The notes beneath the pieces were generated by a model that had not been told where the DNA came from, ran no database searches, and worked only from the letters and a program-made list of their open reading frames with translations. Position numbers and translations under genes: made by a program. This document shows, piece after piece, positions 1 to 8,286 of a DNA stretch of 64,000 nt; the first letter of the stretch is position 1; each line of letters opens with the position of its first letter. Origin of the DNA: Muribaculaceae bacterium Isolate-002 (NCI) (GTDB taxonomy: Bacteria; Bacteroidota; Bacteroidia; Bacteroidales; Muribaculaceae); the NCBI GenBank assembly GCA_004102805.1, contig SCEG01000006.1, positions 28,927 to 92,926 on the forward strand, written 5' to 3'.

Positions 1-2113
1 CAATACGTGCAATCGGGGTTTCCACAGCTTTTCCGGCCATCATTATCAGATCTGCAAACTCATCAACAATCATCACTATATATGGCATATATCGATGACC
101 TTTTTCCGGGTTGAGACGACGGTTGACAAACTTCTCGTTATATTCTATTACAGAACGGCAGCCGGCGTCTTTAAGCAACGAGTATCTGGAATCCATCTCC
201 ACACATAGAGAGTTTAGTGTGTCAACCACCTTATTGGGGTCAGTGACTACCGGTTCCTCTTCATTCGGGAGTTTTGCCAGATAATGCTTTTCCAATCGAG
301 CATAGAGGCTGAATTCAACCATTTTCGGATCGACAAGCACAAATTTCAGCTCAGACGGGTGGCGTTTGTATAGTAGAGATGCTATTATTGTGTTCAGTCC
401 GACCGATTTACCCTGGCCGGTAGCTCCGGCCACAAGCAGGTGCGGCATTTTTGTGAGGTCAGCTATGTACACATCGTTTGAAATGGTAGCTCCCAATGCC
501 ATAGGCAGCGGATATTTGCATTCCTGAAACGCTCTTGACCCGAGAATTGAGCGGATTGATACAGTCTGCGGATCTTTGTTGGGGACCTCAATGCCTATCG
601 TTCCTTTCCCCGGTATAGGCGCTATTATGCGTATTCCTAAAGCAGCAAGGCTCATTGCGATGTCATCTTCAAGGCGCTTTATACGGGCAATCCTGACCCC
701 CTCTGCAGGTACTATTTCATATAAAGTGACTGTCGGGCCTACAGTGGCCTCAATTTTCACAATTTGAATGCCGTAGTCGTTCAGCGTTTTTGTGATACGC
801 TCTTTGTTCTCTTCCTGTTCTGACAGATCCACAGAATTGGTTTTGCGCGGACGGTCATGGAGCAGGTTAAGCGGCGGCATACGGTAGCGAGACAATTCGG
901 CCCGCGGGTCATACGGTCCCTGTATCTCTACGGCACGGTTGACATTCTGGACCTGTTCGATTTCCGTGGCGGCATTTATTTCAAAGCCAGGAGTTGATAC
1001 GGCACTGTCAGCATTTTCTGATGCTTCATGTTTTTCAGTTCCAAACCTGTGCTCGGTGACCGGGAGCAGTGTTTCTATCGGATTCTCTGTTCCCGTTGCC
1101 TCTTGCTCTTCGGTCTGGATTGCGTTGCGTTGCGTTTCAGCCGTGTATCTGTCATCATTTTCAAGAGCGGTGGCCGATTCTATATTATCAAAACTATGAC
1201 GTTGCGGATTTGTATGAGGCGTTTCTTCGGCTTCGGAATTTTTCTTTTCAATATTTTCTTCTACCACGACATTTATCGGACCGACGGAAAGGGCATTATC
1301 CATTACCTCCTGAACATAAGTCCGGCGATCGTCGTCATGAATTTTCTTCGCCTGCACCAGGCGGATTTTTTCGCGTGACTTCTGATAAAAGCGTGTGAGT
1401 TCGGTTATGTATATAGTCACGAGAACAGCGACCAGCATACAACTGACAATAAAGGCGCCGATCCATCCCACACGCGAAATAAGCAAAATATTTATATATC
1501 GCCCGTGATATCCGCCCGGAGGTATATCTGCAGATGAATTGACCGATAGCAATCCAAGTACAAAAGATATGGTAATGGCGAATATCAGAGACTTGAACGT
1601 TAGCGACCAGAAATTTATCTTCTTCATTCCGAGCAATCCGAGCCCAAGGATTACCATGTAGATGATAAGCACAACTGATCCGAGCCCAAGACCTTCTACG
1701 AAAAGATGGTGCGAGGCTCTGGCTCCGACCGGGCCGGCTATATTTTCAACTGATTCAGGCGATTGAGACATCTGTTCAATTGTCTGATTGAGAATTTCGC
1801 TCTGATCTGCTCCACTGTGCTTTAAAAACGAGAGTGCAGCCACCGACAGGTATGCGGCAAGAAGTATCAATGCAATTCCCGTTACGGATTTTACCTTGCG
1901 GCTCGTGAAAAATGCAATCGGCTGAGATATGAAGCGCGGCAAGCCGGATTCGGCTTCGTCACGCGACGACAGATTGGGCTTTTTTCGCTTGCGGCGATTG
2001 TTATTATCATTGTCACGTGATGTCGCAGCATAGTCAGAATCGGAGCCTGCGCGTCTGTCACGCGTCCTGTTGTCCGGCTCAAAATCTGCCCCCGAATATG
2101 TATAGTCGTTCAT
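1..2113 (-). CDS. ftsK: DNA translocase FtsK (C-terminal part beyond window edge)
   Basis: FtsK/SpoIIIE-type DNA translocase that pumps chromosome termini through the closing septum. The first 704 residues are visible. A charged N-terminus is followed by four transmembrane segments (about residues 78-240), a variable acidic linker, and then the motor domain. Walker A GATGQGKS is at residues 563-570, LVDPKMVEFSLY follows, and the Walker B region IVDEFADLI lies close to the window edge. The ATG at 2111-2113 is the only good start, and a Bacteroidales -7 box lies about 47 bases upstream. The frame is open to base 1, so the gene is cut by the window, not broken. The rest of the motor domain and any gamma domain cannot be seen. 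Confidence 0.95.
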   Translation of the reverse strand, partial: MNDYTYSGADFEPDNRTRDRRAGSDSDYAATSRDNDNNNRRKRKKPNLSSRDEAESGLPRFISQPIAFFTSRKVKSVTGIALILLAAYLSVAALSFLKHSGADQSEILNQTIEQMSQSPESVENIAGPVGARASHHLFVEGLGLGSVVLIIYMVILGLGLLGMKKINFWSLTFKSLIFAITISFVLGLLSVNSSADIPPGGYHGRYINILLISRVGWIGAFIVSCMLVAVLVTIYITELTRFYQKSREKIRLVQAKKIHDDDRRTYVQEVMDNALSVGPINVVVEENIEKKNSEAEETPHTNPQRHSFDNIESATALENDDRYTAETQRNAIQTEEQEATGTENPIETLLPVTEHRFGTEKHEASENADSAVSTPGFEINAATEIEQVQNVNRAVEIQGPYDPRAELSRYRMPPLNLLHDRPRKTNSVDLSEQEENKERITKTLNDYGIQIVKIEATVGPTVTLYEIVPAEGVRIARIKRLEDDIAMSLAALGIRIIAPIPGKGTIGIEVPNKDPQTVSIRSILGSRAFQECKYPLPMALGATISNDVYIADLTKMPHLLVAGATGQGKSVGLNTIIASLLYKRHPSELKFVLVDPKMVEFSLYARLEKHYLAKLPNEEEPVVTDPNKVVDTLNSLCVEMDSRYSLLKDAGCRSVIEYNEKFVNRRLNPEKGHRYMPYIVMIVDEFADLIMMAGKAVETPIARI

Positions 2114-2159
2114 TATGTGTATACGTATGAAATTTTCGTAAAATCTTTGTGTTTCCTGA

Positions 2160-2167
2160 CAAAGTTA
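2160..2167 (-). promoter_or_regulatory. Putative -7 box for ftsK
   Basis: On the minus strand this reads TAACTTTG, matching the Bacteroidales -7 consensus TAnnTTTG. It sits in the 104-base gap between rpe and ftsK. No clear TTTG -33 box is present at the expected spacing. Confidence 0.45.
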
Positions 2168-2217
2168 CGAAAATAACATGTATTTTCAGGCTTTGCAATA
2201 TAATATTTTGTGAAAAA

Positions 2218-2862
2218 TCACAAAGATTTCAGCAAATCTATGGTGTGGCTCGGGTTGTTGCTTTTGAAGATGTAGCTTCCGGCTACAAGTATATCGGCTC
2301 CGGCCTCTGCAAGACGATGTCCTGTTTCCTCGTTTACACCGCCGTCAACTTCTATCATGGCTTTCGATCCTGATTTCCGTATAAGTTCTCTCAGCTGCTG
2401 CGCCTTTTTTATAGAGTTTGCGATGAACTTCTGTCCGCCAAAACCGGGATTGACTGACATTAGAAGCACCATGTCAAGATCGGCAATGACATCTTCAAGC
2501 ATCATCACAGGTGTTGACGGATTAAGCGTCACGGCGGCTTTCATGCCGGCGCTCTTGATGGCTTGGATCGTACGGTCAAGATGCACGCATGCCTCCTGAT
2601 GCACATTCATAATAGCCGCACCGGTATCTCGTACCTGACTTATATAGTTTTGCGGATTTACAATCATGAGATGCACGTCCAATGGTTTTGATGCTATTTT
2701 TGCAACGGCCTCGATTACTGGAAATCCGAATGAAATGTTCGGAACAAAGACTCCGTCCATAACATCAAGATGTATCATATCGGCGTTCGACCGGTTTAGC
2801 ATCTCGACTTCATCGTTTAGACGACCGAAATCGGCTGACAGTAGGGATGGTGATATTAACAT
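2218..2862 (-). CDS. rpe: Ribulose-phosphate 3-epimerase
   Basis: Interconverts ribulose-5-phosphate and xylulose-5-phosphate in the cytoplasmic pentose phosphate pathway. The 214-residue protein is full length for the family and forms one TIM barrel. It opens with ISPSLLSADF. Metal and catalytic residues are visible: His31 and Asp33 in HLDVMDG, His64 in DVHLMI, and Asp173 in IEVDGG. The MSVNPGFGGQKF loop at about 135-146 is the family signature. It lies 104 bases upstream of ftsK on the same strand, but ftsK appears to have its own promoter. Nothing is unusual. Confidence 0.97.
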   Translation of the reverse strand: MLISPSLLSADFGRLNDEVEMLNRSNADMIHLDVMDGVFVPNISFGFPVIEAVAKIASKPLDVHLMIVNPQNYISQVRDTGAAIMNVHQEACVHLDRTIQAIKSAGMKAAVTLNPSTPVMMLEDVIADLDMVLLMSVNPGFGGQKFIANSIKKAQQLRELIRKSGSKAMIEVDGGVNEETGHRLAEAGADILVAGSYIFKSNNPSHTIDLLKSL

Positions 2863-2922
2863 GCTATAACTGCTTTATGCTAAAGGAAATATTAATGATA
2901 TAAATTTGGGATATTACTGTGG

Positions 2923-3615
2923 TTATAAGCCGGTTTTTGTCTTTTTTGCCGTCAGCGCCTTATATATCATATAGAGGATACAGATGCCGAGCAGGCAAAG
3001 GCCTCCGATAGTCAGATATCCGTTGTATTTTTCTACAGTTGCATAGAGCGCCTCGCGTTTTACTGCTGTAAACAGCCATACGCCGAGTCCGGCAAGTATG
3101 CAGTTCCACACAAAAGCTCCCAGCGAAGTGAAAGCACAGAATTTCGCTATATTCATGCGTGATAGTCCTGCAGGAATGGATATCAATTGACGTACGGCTG
3201 GTATAAGTCGTCCGATAAAAGTGGCTACCGGACCATGCTTGTCAAAATAAGCCTCCGATTTCTTCACCTTTTCTTCAGTGATAAGGAAGAAATGTCCGAC
3301 GCGGCTGTTGGCAAAACTGTATACAATGGGGCGTCCGAGCCATAATGACAGATAATAGTTCACGAGTGCACCTACCAGAGCGCCGGCAGTAGCGGCGAGA
3401 ACGATGAGAATGACGATGCCGATATTTATTGTTCCGGCAGTTCCAAGCATGAAATATACTGCTGGGGGGACAACTGCTTCAGATGGGAAAGGAATAAAAG
3501 AGCTTTCAACAGCCATAAGCAGAAAAACAAACAGATAGCCGGCATGGGCATCAACAAAGTTGATTATATCCAAGGCATTGAAGCCTATTGATAAGGGTAT
3601 GGTTAATTCCTCCAT
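2923..3615 (-). CDS. DedA family membrane protein
   Basis: DedA/SNARE-associated (VTT) family inner-membrane protein of about 230 residues. Members of this family are linked to lipid-carrier recycling (undecaprenyl phosphate) and membrane homeostasis; the substrate here is not shown by sequence. The family signature is visible: ESSFIPFPSEAVVPPA near the N-terminus and GRLIPAVRQLISIPAG in the middle, with the two conserved arginines. Several transmembrane helices follow. I chose the ATG at 3613-3615. An in-frame TTG at 3654 would add 13 residues, but it overlaps a -7 promoter box and is therefore probably upstream of the transcript. Confidence 0.88.
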   Translation of the reverse strand: MEELTIPLSIGFNALDIINFVDAHAGYLFVFLLMAVESSFIPFPSEAVVPPAVYFMLGTAGTINIGIVILIVLAATAGALVGALVNYYLSLWLGRPIVYSFANSRVGHFFLITEEKVKKSEAYFDKHGPVATFIGRLIPAVRQLISIPAGLSRMNIAKFCAFTSLGAFVWNCILAGLGVWLFTAVKREALYATVEKYNGYLTIGGLCLLGICILYMIYKALTAKKTKTGL

Positions 3616-3651
3616 ATACGGTTGAAATAATGTTGTTGTGAAAAATTTATG

Positions 3652-3659
3652 CAAATGTA
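3652..3659 (-). promoter_or_regulatory. Putative -7 box for the dedA-like gene
   Basis: The minus strand reads TACATTTG, a match to TAnnTTTG. It lies 36 bases upstream of the ATG at 3615 and overlaps the alternative TTG start, which argues against that start. No convincing -33 box is visible. Confidence 0.45.
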
Positions 3660-3742
3660 GGATTTTTTTTTAACATTTCTACTGTATTCAATCTGTGCTT
3701 TAGGACTTGTTCACGTAATTTATGACAAATATAGTCGGTCTG

Positions 3743-4336
3743 TCAGTCGCAAAGGTTTAGTCCGGAAAGCATGGATCGATAAATCTCTGCTTTTTTTGTC
3801 AGAGGCATCGGATATGCCCGTGATGTGGAAGGCATACGATATATTTTCAGATTTCTTCCTGCAATTTCGGCTTCAATGAATGAGCCGGTCCCTGGCACTT
3901 CTGTATTCGTGATCTCCGCCACGACCCGTGCGGCTTTCTCTCCTGTAGTGGCAACGGCGATGCATTCCGGCATCTGTTCAAGAGTTTCTGCAAGAGGTAT
4001 CGGTTTTATTATATCAAGATACTTATCAGATGCATTACCTTTAAGACGCACCACTTCCAATCCGGTATCACCCATGGCGATATGCCGTGTTTCAAGCAAT
4101 TTTTTGATTTTTTCCAAATCAAAAGTTTTGAGATGAGGCAGATATAAACTATCTTTGTCATTAAAGTATATGATACCCATCACTCTCCAGAAGTCATTTA
4201 TAGGATTTGGATAGAAAAATGGCATCGACCATCTGTGCTGACCGGGAGGGAATGTGCCCATTATCAGAATGCGTGCACCTTTAGGGATGAAAGGAGGCCA
4301 CGGATGCCTCTCTGTTGTAATTGTATTATTATTCAT
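3743..4336 (-). CDS. Uracil-DNA glycosylase superfamily protein
   Basis: A 197-residue single-domain protein of the UDG superfamily, expected to remove deaminated bases from DNA. The motif-1 region reads ILIMGTFPPG (residues 23-32), followed by FFYPNPINDFWRVMG (40-54), like the FxxPxNxFW segment of Mug/TDG and deoxyinosine glycosylases. The motif-2 region near the C-terminus is MPSTSRAYPM (168-177), where most families have HPSPxS. The substitution of MPSTS for HPSPS and the absence of an obvious catalytic Asp or Asn in motif 1 suggest a divergent subfamily. Substrate (uracil or hypoxanthine) is not decided by sequence. It is divergent to the aquaporin gene. Confidence 0.8.
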   Translation of the reverse strand: MNNNTITTERHPWPPFIPKGARILIMGTFPPGQHRWSMPFFYPNPINDFWRVMGIIYFNDKDSLYLPHLKTFDLEKIKKLLETRHIAMGDTGLEVVRLKGNASDKYLDIIKPIPLAETLEQMPECIAVATTGEKAARVVAEITNTEVPGTGSFIEAEIAGRNLKIYRMPSTSRAYPMPLTKKAEIYRSMLSGLNLCD

Positions 4337-4368
4337 AGCGTAAAATTAGTCAACTATTTTGAAAATTA

Positions 4369-4391
4369 AACGTTTTTAAATTAAAAACGTT
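4369..4391. repeat. Perfect inverted repeat in a divergent intergenic region
   Basis: Two 11-base arms, AACGTTTTTAA and TTAAAAACGTT, separated by a single A, lie in the 88-base gap between the divergent glycosylase and aquaporin genes. The symmetry and position suit a dimeric regulator site for one or both genes, but no known operator is recognised. Confidence 0.6.
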
Positions 4392-4424
4392 GCTTTAACA
4401 AATCGTTTTATTAATATTTAAATT

Positions 4425-5123
4425 ATGAGAAAGTATTTAGCGGAAGGCGTCGGCACAATGTTTCTTGTGCTCCTCGCATGCGGAAGCGCAGTTCTCGCCG
4501 GCCCGGCGATCGGGGTGCTTGGCATTGGCCTATGTTTCGGTCTGGTGCTTATTTGTCTGTGTTACTGTATAGGTAACATTTCCGGTTGCCATGTCAATCC
4601 GGCGGTGTCGCTGGCAGTGTGGTTAAGCGGACGAATGAGTGGAAAAGAGTGTGTCGGATATGTGATTTCGCAGTTGATTGGCGCTGCCGTAGGCGGAGCG
4701 TTCCTGTATCTGCTTTACAAATCAGGCGATGGTTATAACTTTGGCGGTATCACTGGAGAGAATTCACTTGCCACCAATGTGCTTCAGCCCGGTGCTACTT
4801 CAGGTATGGCACTTATCACGGAGGCATTGCTCACATTCTTCTTCGTGATGATTGTGCTTGGTGCTACTGACGCAAAAGTCGGCGCAGGCAAATTCGCAGG
4901 TCTTGCTATCGGTATCGGTCTCGGACTGGTAAATATTGTCGGCATTCCCGTGGATAACTGCTCGGTCAATCCTGCACGTTCTTTCGGTCCGGCCGTATTC
5001 AGCCCTGGTGCCTTCGGTGATTTCTGGATTATGGTTGTAGGCCCCTGTATCGGTGCTATTGTAGCTGTGCTCTGCTGGAAGGCGGTATCCGGCTATATTA
5101 ACAAGCAGGCCGTAGAGGGCTAA
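4425..5123 (+). CDS. Aquaporin / MIP family channel (AqpZ-like)
   Basis: Inner-membrane major intrinsic protein of 232 residues with six transmembrane helices and both NPA boxes: GCHVNPAVS (NPA 58-60) and CSVNPARS (NPA 182-184), with the conserved Arg185. It aligns well with E. coli AqpZ. By that alignment the aromatic/arginine selectivity filter is Phe38, Asn170, Cys179 and Arg185. AqpZ has His at the position of Asn170, so the pore is not a standard water filter and might pass another small neutral solute. The ATG is unambiguous. A hairpin terminator follows the stop codon. Confidence 0.9.
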   Translation: MRKYLAEGVGTMFLVLLACGSAVLAGPAIGVLGIGLCFGLVLICLCYCIGNISGCHVNPAVSLAVWLSGRMSGKECVGYVISQLIGAAVGGAFLYLLYKSGDGYNFGGITGENSLATNVLQPGATSGMALITEALLTFFFVMIVLGATDAKVGAGKFAGLAIGIGLGLVNIVGIPVDNCSVNPARSFGPAVFSPGAFGDFWIMVVGPCIGAIVAVLCWKAVSGYINKQAVEG

Positions 5124-5133
5124 TTCATAAAAC

Positions 5134-5171
5134 GGGCAAGATTTCTGTTAGGCAGATGTCTTGCCCATTTT
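5134..5171 (+). terminator. Intrinsic terminator after the aquaporin gene
   Basis: GGGCAAGA (5134-5141) pairs perfectly with TCTTGCCC (5159-5166), followed by ATTTT. It starts 10 bases after the aquaporin stop codon. Confidence 0.7.
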
Positions 5172-5178
5172 CTATCCA

Positions 5179-5207
5179 AACCGATTGATATTACGCTTGA
5201 ATCGGTT
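5179..5207. repeat. Inverted repeat upstream of yqgE
   Basis: AACCGATT (5179-5186) and AATCGGTT (5200-5207) form perfect 8-base arms around a 13-base spacer, 36 bases upstream of the yqgE start. It could be an operator or a leader hairpin. Confidence 0.4.
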
Positions 5208-5243
5208 AACGTTACTTGTAATAACCCACAATTGCCATAAGTT

Positions 5244-5846
5244 ATGAAAGACCTGGATAACACACTTTTTAATATCGACATATCTACATTGACCCCCCGA
5301 GAGGGCTCCCTTCTTGTCGCAGAACCGTTTCTTTCAGATGAATATTTCAATCATGCCGTCATAACTCTGATTGATTATGAACCCGGGGTCAATTCAATGG
5401 GCATTGTCATGAACCGTACTTCAGGATATACGCTTGGTCAGATGATTGAGGGATTTGATGATGATATCGAAATCCCGGTTTACATCGGGGGCCCTATGTC
5501 GCGCAACCGTATGTTTTATATTCACAGGTTAGGCCAGTTGTTCTCAGGGTCAGTAGAGATTATGCCGGGATTATGGATCGGTGGTGACTATGAGCAGGTT
5601 TTGCAATACGTGCGCGAAGGCTATCCGGCCGACGATCTGATACGTTTCTTTGTCGGATATAGCGGATGGGATGCCGGTCAGCTTGAAGAAGAGATCAAAC
5701 AACATGTCTGGGCTGTCACTTCTCCAATGGTACCGGAGCAGATGCTGTCGGGATGTGATGACGGCTATTGGCATAAGGTAGTAAGAAAAATGGGCGCAAG
5801 ATACCGTGGCTGGCAGATGCAGCCGATGTTTCCTGCCGCAAATTGA
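5244..5846 (+). CDS. YqgE/AlgH family protein (UPF0301)
   Basis: A 200-residue cytoplasmic protein of the UPF0301 (YqgE/AlgH) family, whose biochemical role is not settled. Family landmarks are present: GSLLVAEPFLSDEYF near residues 21-35, GIVMNRTSG, PVYIGGPMSRNRMF and the aromatic FFVGYSGWDAGQLEEE segment. Length is normal for the family. It has its own upstream region, with an inverted repeat, between the aquaporin terminator and the ATG. A PepSY-like lipoprotein gene follows after about 70 bases on the same strand. Confidence 0.92.
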   Translation: MKDLDNTLFNIDISTLTPREGSLLVAEPFLSDEYFNHAVITLIDYEPGVNSMGIVMNRTSGYTLGQMIEGFDDDIEIPVYIGGPMSRNRMFYIHRLGQLFSGSVEIMPGLWIGGDYEQVLQYVREGYPADDLIRFFVGYSGWDAGQLEEEIKQHVWAVTSPMVPEQMLSGCDDGYWHKVVRKMGARYRGWQMQPMFPAAN

Positions 5847-5917
5847 AAAAATGACTGTATCAGGCAACATTTCATGTGCTCTTATTGTTAAAATATCATA
5901 ACGAAATGTATGCCAAC

Positions 5918-6343
5918 ATGAAGCGTCTGATTTTAGCAATATTTACAATATCGGCTGTTTTTTGTCTGCAGTCATGTCATAATTCGGTATGGGACGAAAT
6001 GCCTGCTCCGATTTCAGAATTTGTTTCAAGATACTTTCCTGAACAGGATGTTACGGAGTTCGGAAGTACAGATGACGGATATCTTGTGCGGCTGCGTAAT
6101 AGTGCGGCAATCACATTCAACAATAATTATTACTGGCTGTCAATAAACGGTTATGGCGGGACGTTGCCGCAGATGCTGCTTTTCGATGAATTTCCGCCTG
6201 CGCTTTATGAGCATCTTCAGGCAATGGAAGAGTTGAATAATGTATATGCCGTCAGCCGAGATCATAGAAGTTATTTTGTCAGATTGCTTGACTCCGACAT
6301 CAGCTACGATATTGCTACCGGCGATATTACCCGTAAGAATTGA
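5918..6343 (+). CDS. PepSY-like (DUF2874-type) lipoprotein
   Basis: Small exported protein of 141 residues. It begins with a lipoprotein signal peptide ending in CLQSC, so Cys20 is the probable lipidation site. The mature part has two similar halves of the pattern FVSRYFP..., V..LRN..AITFN, then ALYEHL..., YFVRLLDSDISYDIATG, as in the PepSY-like (PF11396) proteins common in Bacteroidales. Such proteins are thought to be envelope inhibitors or ligand binders; no function is proven here. ATG codons occur at 5906 and 5918; I prefer 5918 because it gives a standard MK... signal peptide. A GTG at 5876 would add a hydrophobic stretch without support. Confidence 0.7.
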   Translation: MKRLILAIFTISAVFCLQSCHNSVWDEMPAPISEFVSRYFPEQDVTEFGSTDDGYLVRLRNSAAITFNNNYYWLSINGYGGTLPQMLLFDEFPPALYEHLQAMEELNNVYAVSRDHRSYFVRLLDSDISYDIATGDITRKN

Positions 6344-6349
6344 CCGTGG

Positions 6350-7351
6350 TCAGTTTGAATGAACAAATCGGAACTTAGCGTTCTGTATAGGAAAGACAAG
6401 CGACATTATTGCTCCTTCAATTGTCGCGTATGGCGTAAGGTCGTCAATCCTTTTCCCTGCGCTGTCAATCCATTGCAGATTATAGGTGTCGACAAACGGA
6501 GTTGGAATGAGGTGGCCTTTAAGTGCTCCTGTGCACCATCTGTGTGGTTCAATTTCTGCTCCTGACATGTATATGATATCATAACCTCCGGTCTCTGACG
6601 GCAGCAGTGCCACTTTATATCGCCCTCCTTTAACCGCTATGTCTGTCTCTACATCTTCGTCAAAATATTCCCATATCGAGCATCTGACGTCATTACATTC
6701 GCGCAAGGCTTCACGTATGGCGCATTCGTCAGCATAAATCTGAGGAATTTCAGGTTTCGGAATATATAAATATGAATGTCTGTTAACTACGATATCATAT
6801 TCCGATGTCACAGATGCTTTATCAACAAAACCATGATAATCAACTTTCCCGACAATATCCAGCATTCCGTCTCCGACAGCAATTGTGATTTCTTTTCCGT
6901 TGAGTTGAGCGCGTAAATATATCGGTGATCGTGTAATCGGAAGTTGCCTGCCGAAATCCTTGCTCCAAAGCATCTGGCCATCCATGCTCATCGTTATCTC
7001 AATGCTTTCGTCATGGTCGAAATCATATCTGTTACGCTCGACTTTGCGTGTGTTGAATGCAATGGAATGTTCCTCAGTCTCAAGTATCAGCGTCCAGTCT
7101 GTCTTGCCGGTAACTGCAGGGTGAATTCCTACTTCAATGCGCTGGCACTCCACATCTGCACCGTCGCAGTTGAAACTGAATATATCGCCTTGTTTCAATT
7201 CTATTGGATTTATCACGACCATACCGTCGTAATCTCCGATATACGCTTTTGAGATGACAGGACAGCATGTTATCCAGACAAACATAATCACACGAACCAT
7301 CGTGGAAATATGGCTCGGGATACGATTGTATGTATTGCAGTGTCTAATCAT
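6350..7351 (-). CDS. Exported protein of unknown function
   Basis: I do not recognise this 333-residue protein. A hydrophobic segment (VRVIMFVWITCCPVISKA) at residues 19-36 looks like a signal peptide with a cleavage site near SKA-YI. The mature part is rich in beta-type sequence, with no repeats or catalytic motif that I can see. Four cysteines are spread through the mature chain. The ATG at 7349-7351 overlaps the end of miaA by 8 bases, suggesting translational coupling. An ATG at 7298-7300 would start directly at the signal peptide and is a good alternative. It converges with the PepSY-like lipoprotein gene. Confidence 0.65.
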   Translation of the reverse strand: MIRHCNTYNRIPSHISTMVRVIMFVWITCCPVISKAYIGDYDGMVVINPIELKQGDIFSFNCDGADVECQRIEVGIHPAVTGKTDWTLILETEEHSIAFNTRKVERNRYDFDHDESIEITMSMDGQMLWSKDFGRQLPITRSPIYLRAQLNGKEITIAVGDGMLDIVGKVDYHGFVDKASVTSEYDIVVNRHSYLYIPKPEIPQIYADECAIREALRECNDVRCSIWEYFDEDVETDIAVKGGRYKVALLPSETGGYDIIYMSGAEIEPHRWCTGALKGHLIPTPFVDTYNLQWIDSAGKRIDDLTPYATIEGAIMSLVFPIQNAKFRFVHSN

Positions 7352-8279
7352 GTAGGCCAATTATATTTCTGACACTTTGAGTGAACTCATCATCAGATAA
7401 TTCCGCCGAAAGCCAATGTATAGCATATCCACGTCGCTCCATACCCCTGAACCATGTCATCTGACGTTTGGCAAACTGATGTATCGCAATTTCCAGTTTT
7501 GACACCATTTCATCGTATGACAAAATTCCGGTCACGTATTCTGTTATATACTTGTATTCAAGTCCGTAGTATATAAGGTCGTCCGGCGAGATTCCTGATG
7601 CAATAAGTCCTTTGATTTCGTCAACCATTCCCTCTTTGAGCCGTTGGTGGAGTCTGCGGGTTATTTTCTGACGTCGCAGTTCACGGTCGATGTCAACACC
7701 TATAACTATTGCATCAATGGGCGAGGGGACTGTTTCGCCAGACAGCTCCGGATGCTCGGCATAATATGATTGTATTTCAATCGCACGTATAGCTCGCTTT
7801 GCGGTGTCTACATCTGTCACATTATGAAGCCGTTTCATTGATGACAGTATTTTAGTGAGCTCTTCAAGTGATTTTCCTTCCAGTTCCGCACGCAGGGCTT
7901 TGTTCTCGGGAACATCCGGCAATCTCAATCCGTTCAGTAATGATTCAATATAAAGACCTGTGCCGCCGCATACTATTGGCCTGCGTCCCTGGCTACGGAT
8001 GTCTGATATAGCATTACCCGCATCTTTAAGGAAACGGTGAAGGTTGTATTTCTCCCCTGCATCAGCAATATCTATAAGATGATATCGTATGCTCCCATAT
8101 TCATTCAAATCCTTTCCGGTGCCGATTGTCATGCCTTTGTATACCTGACGCGAATCTCCGCTTATAATTTCTCCGTCAAGATCTTCAGCCACCGCCACCG
8201 CACGATGTGTCTTGCCCGATGCTGTCGGGCCGATTATCGCTATTACGGGATCTTGTCTATGTGTTTCATTTTGGTCCAT
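7344..8279 (-). CDS. miaA: tRNA dimethylallyltransferase
   Basis: Transfers a dimethylallyl group from DMAPP to the N6 of A37 in tRNAs that read UNN codons. The P-loop IIGPTASGKT is near residue 15, followed by IISGDSRQVYKGM with the catalytic Asp, GGTGLYIESLL, and the C-terminal FAKRQMTWFRG, all family signatures. I use the ATG at 8277-8279 (311 residues). A GTG at 8294 would add five residues and overlap the upstream gene. The upstream membrane protein ends only seven bases before this start and the downstream exported protein overlaps its end, so the three genes probably form one transcript. Confidence 0.96.
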   Translation of the reverse strand: MDQNETHRQDPVIAIIGPTASGKTHRAVAVAEDLDGEIISGDSRQVYKGMTIGTGKDLNEYGSIRYHLIDIADAGEKYNLHRFLKDAGNAISDIRSQGRRPIVCGGTGLYIESLLNGLRLPDVPENKALRAELEGKSLEELTKILSSMKRLHNVTDVDTAKRAIRAIEIQSYYAEHPELSGETVPSPIDAIVIGVDIDRELRRQKITRRLHQRLKEGMVDEIKGLIASGISPDDLIYYGLEYKYITEYVTGILSYDEMVSKLEIAIHQFAKRQMTWFRGMERRGYAIHWLSAELSDDEFTQSVRNIIGLHD

Positions 8280-8286
8280 AATCCGC

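Noticed and set aside
1..2113. ftsK as a broken gene
   Set aside because: The frame is open to the first base; the missing part is outside the window.
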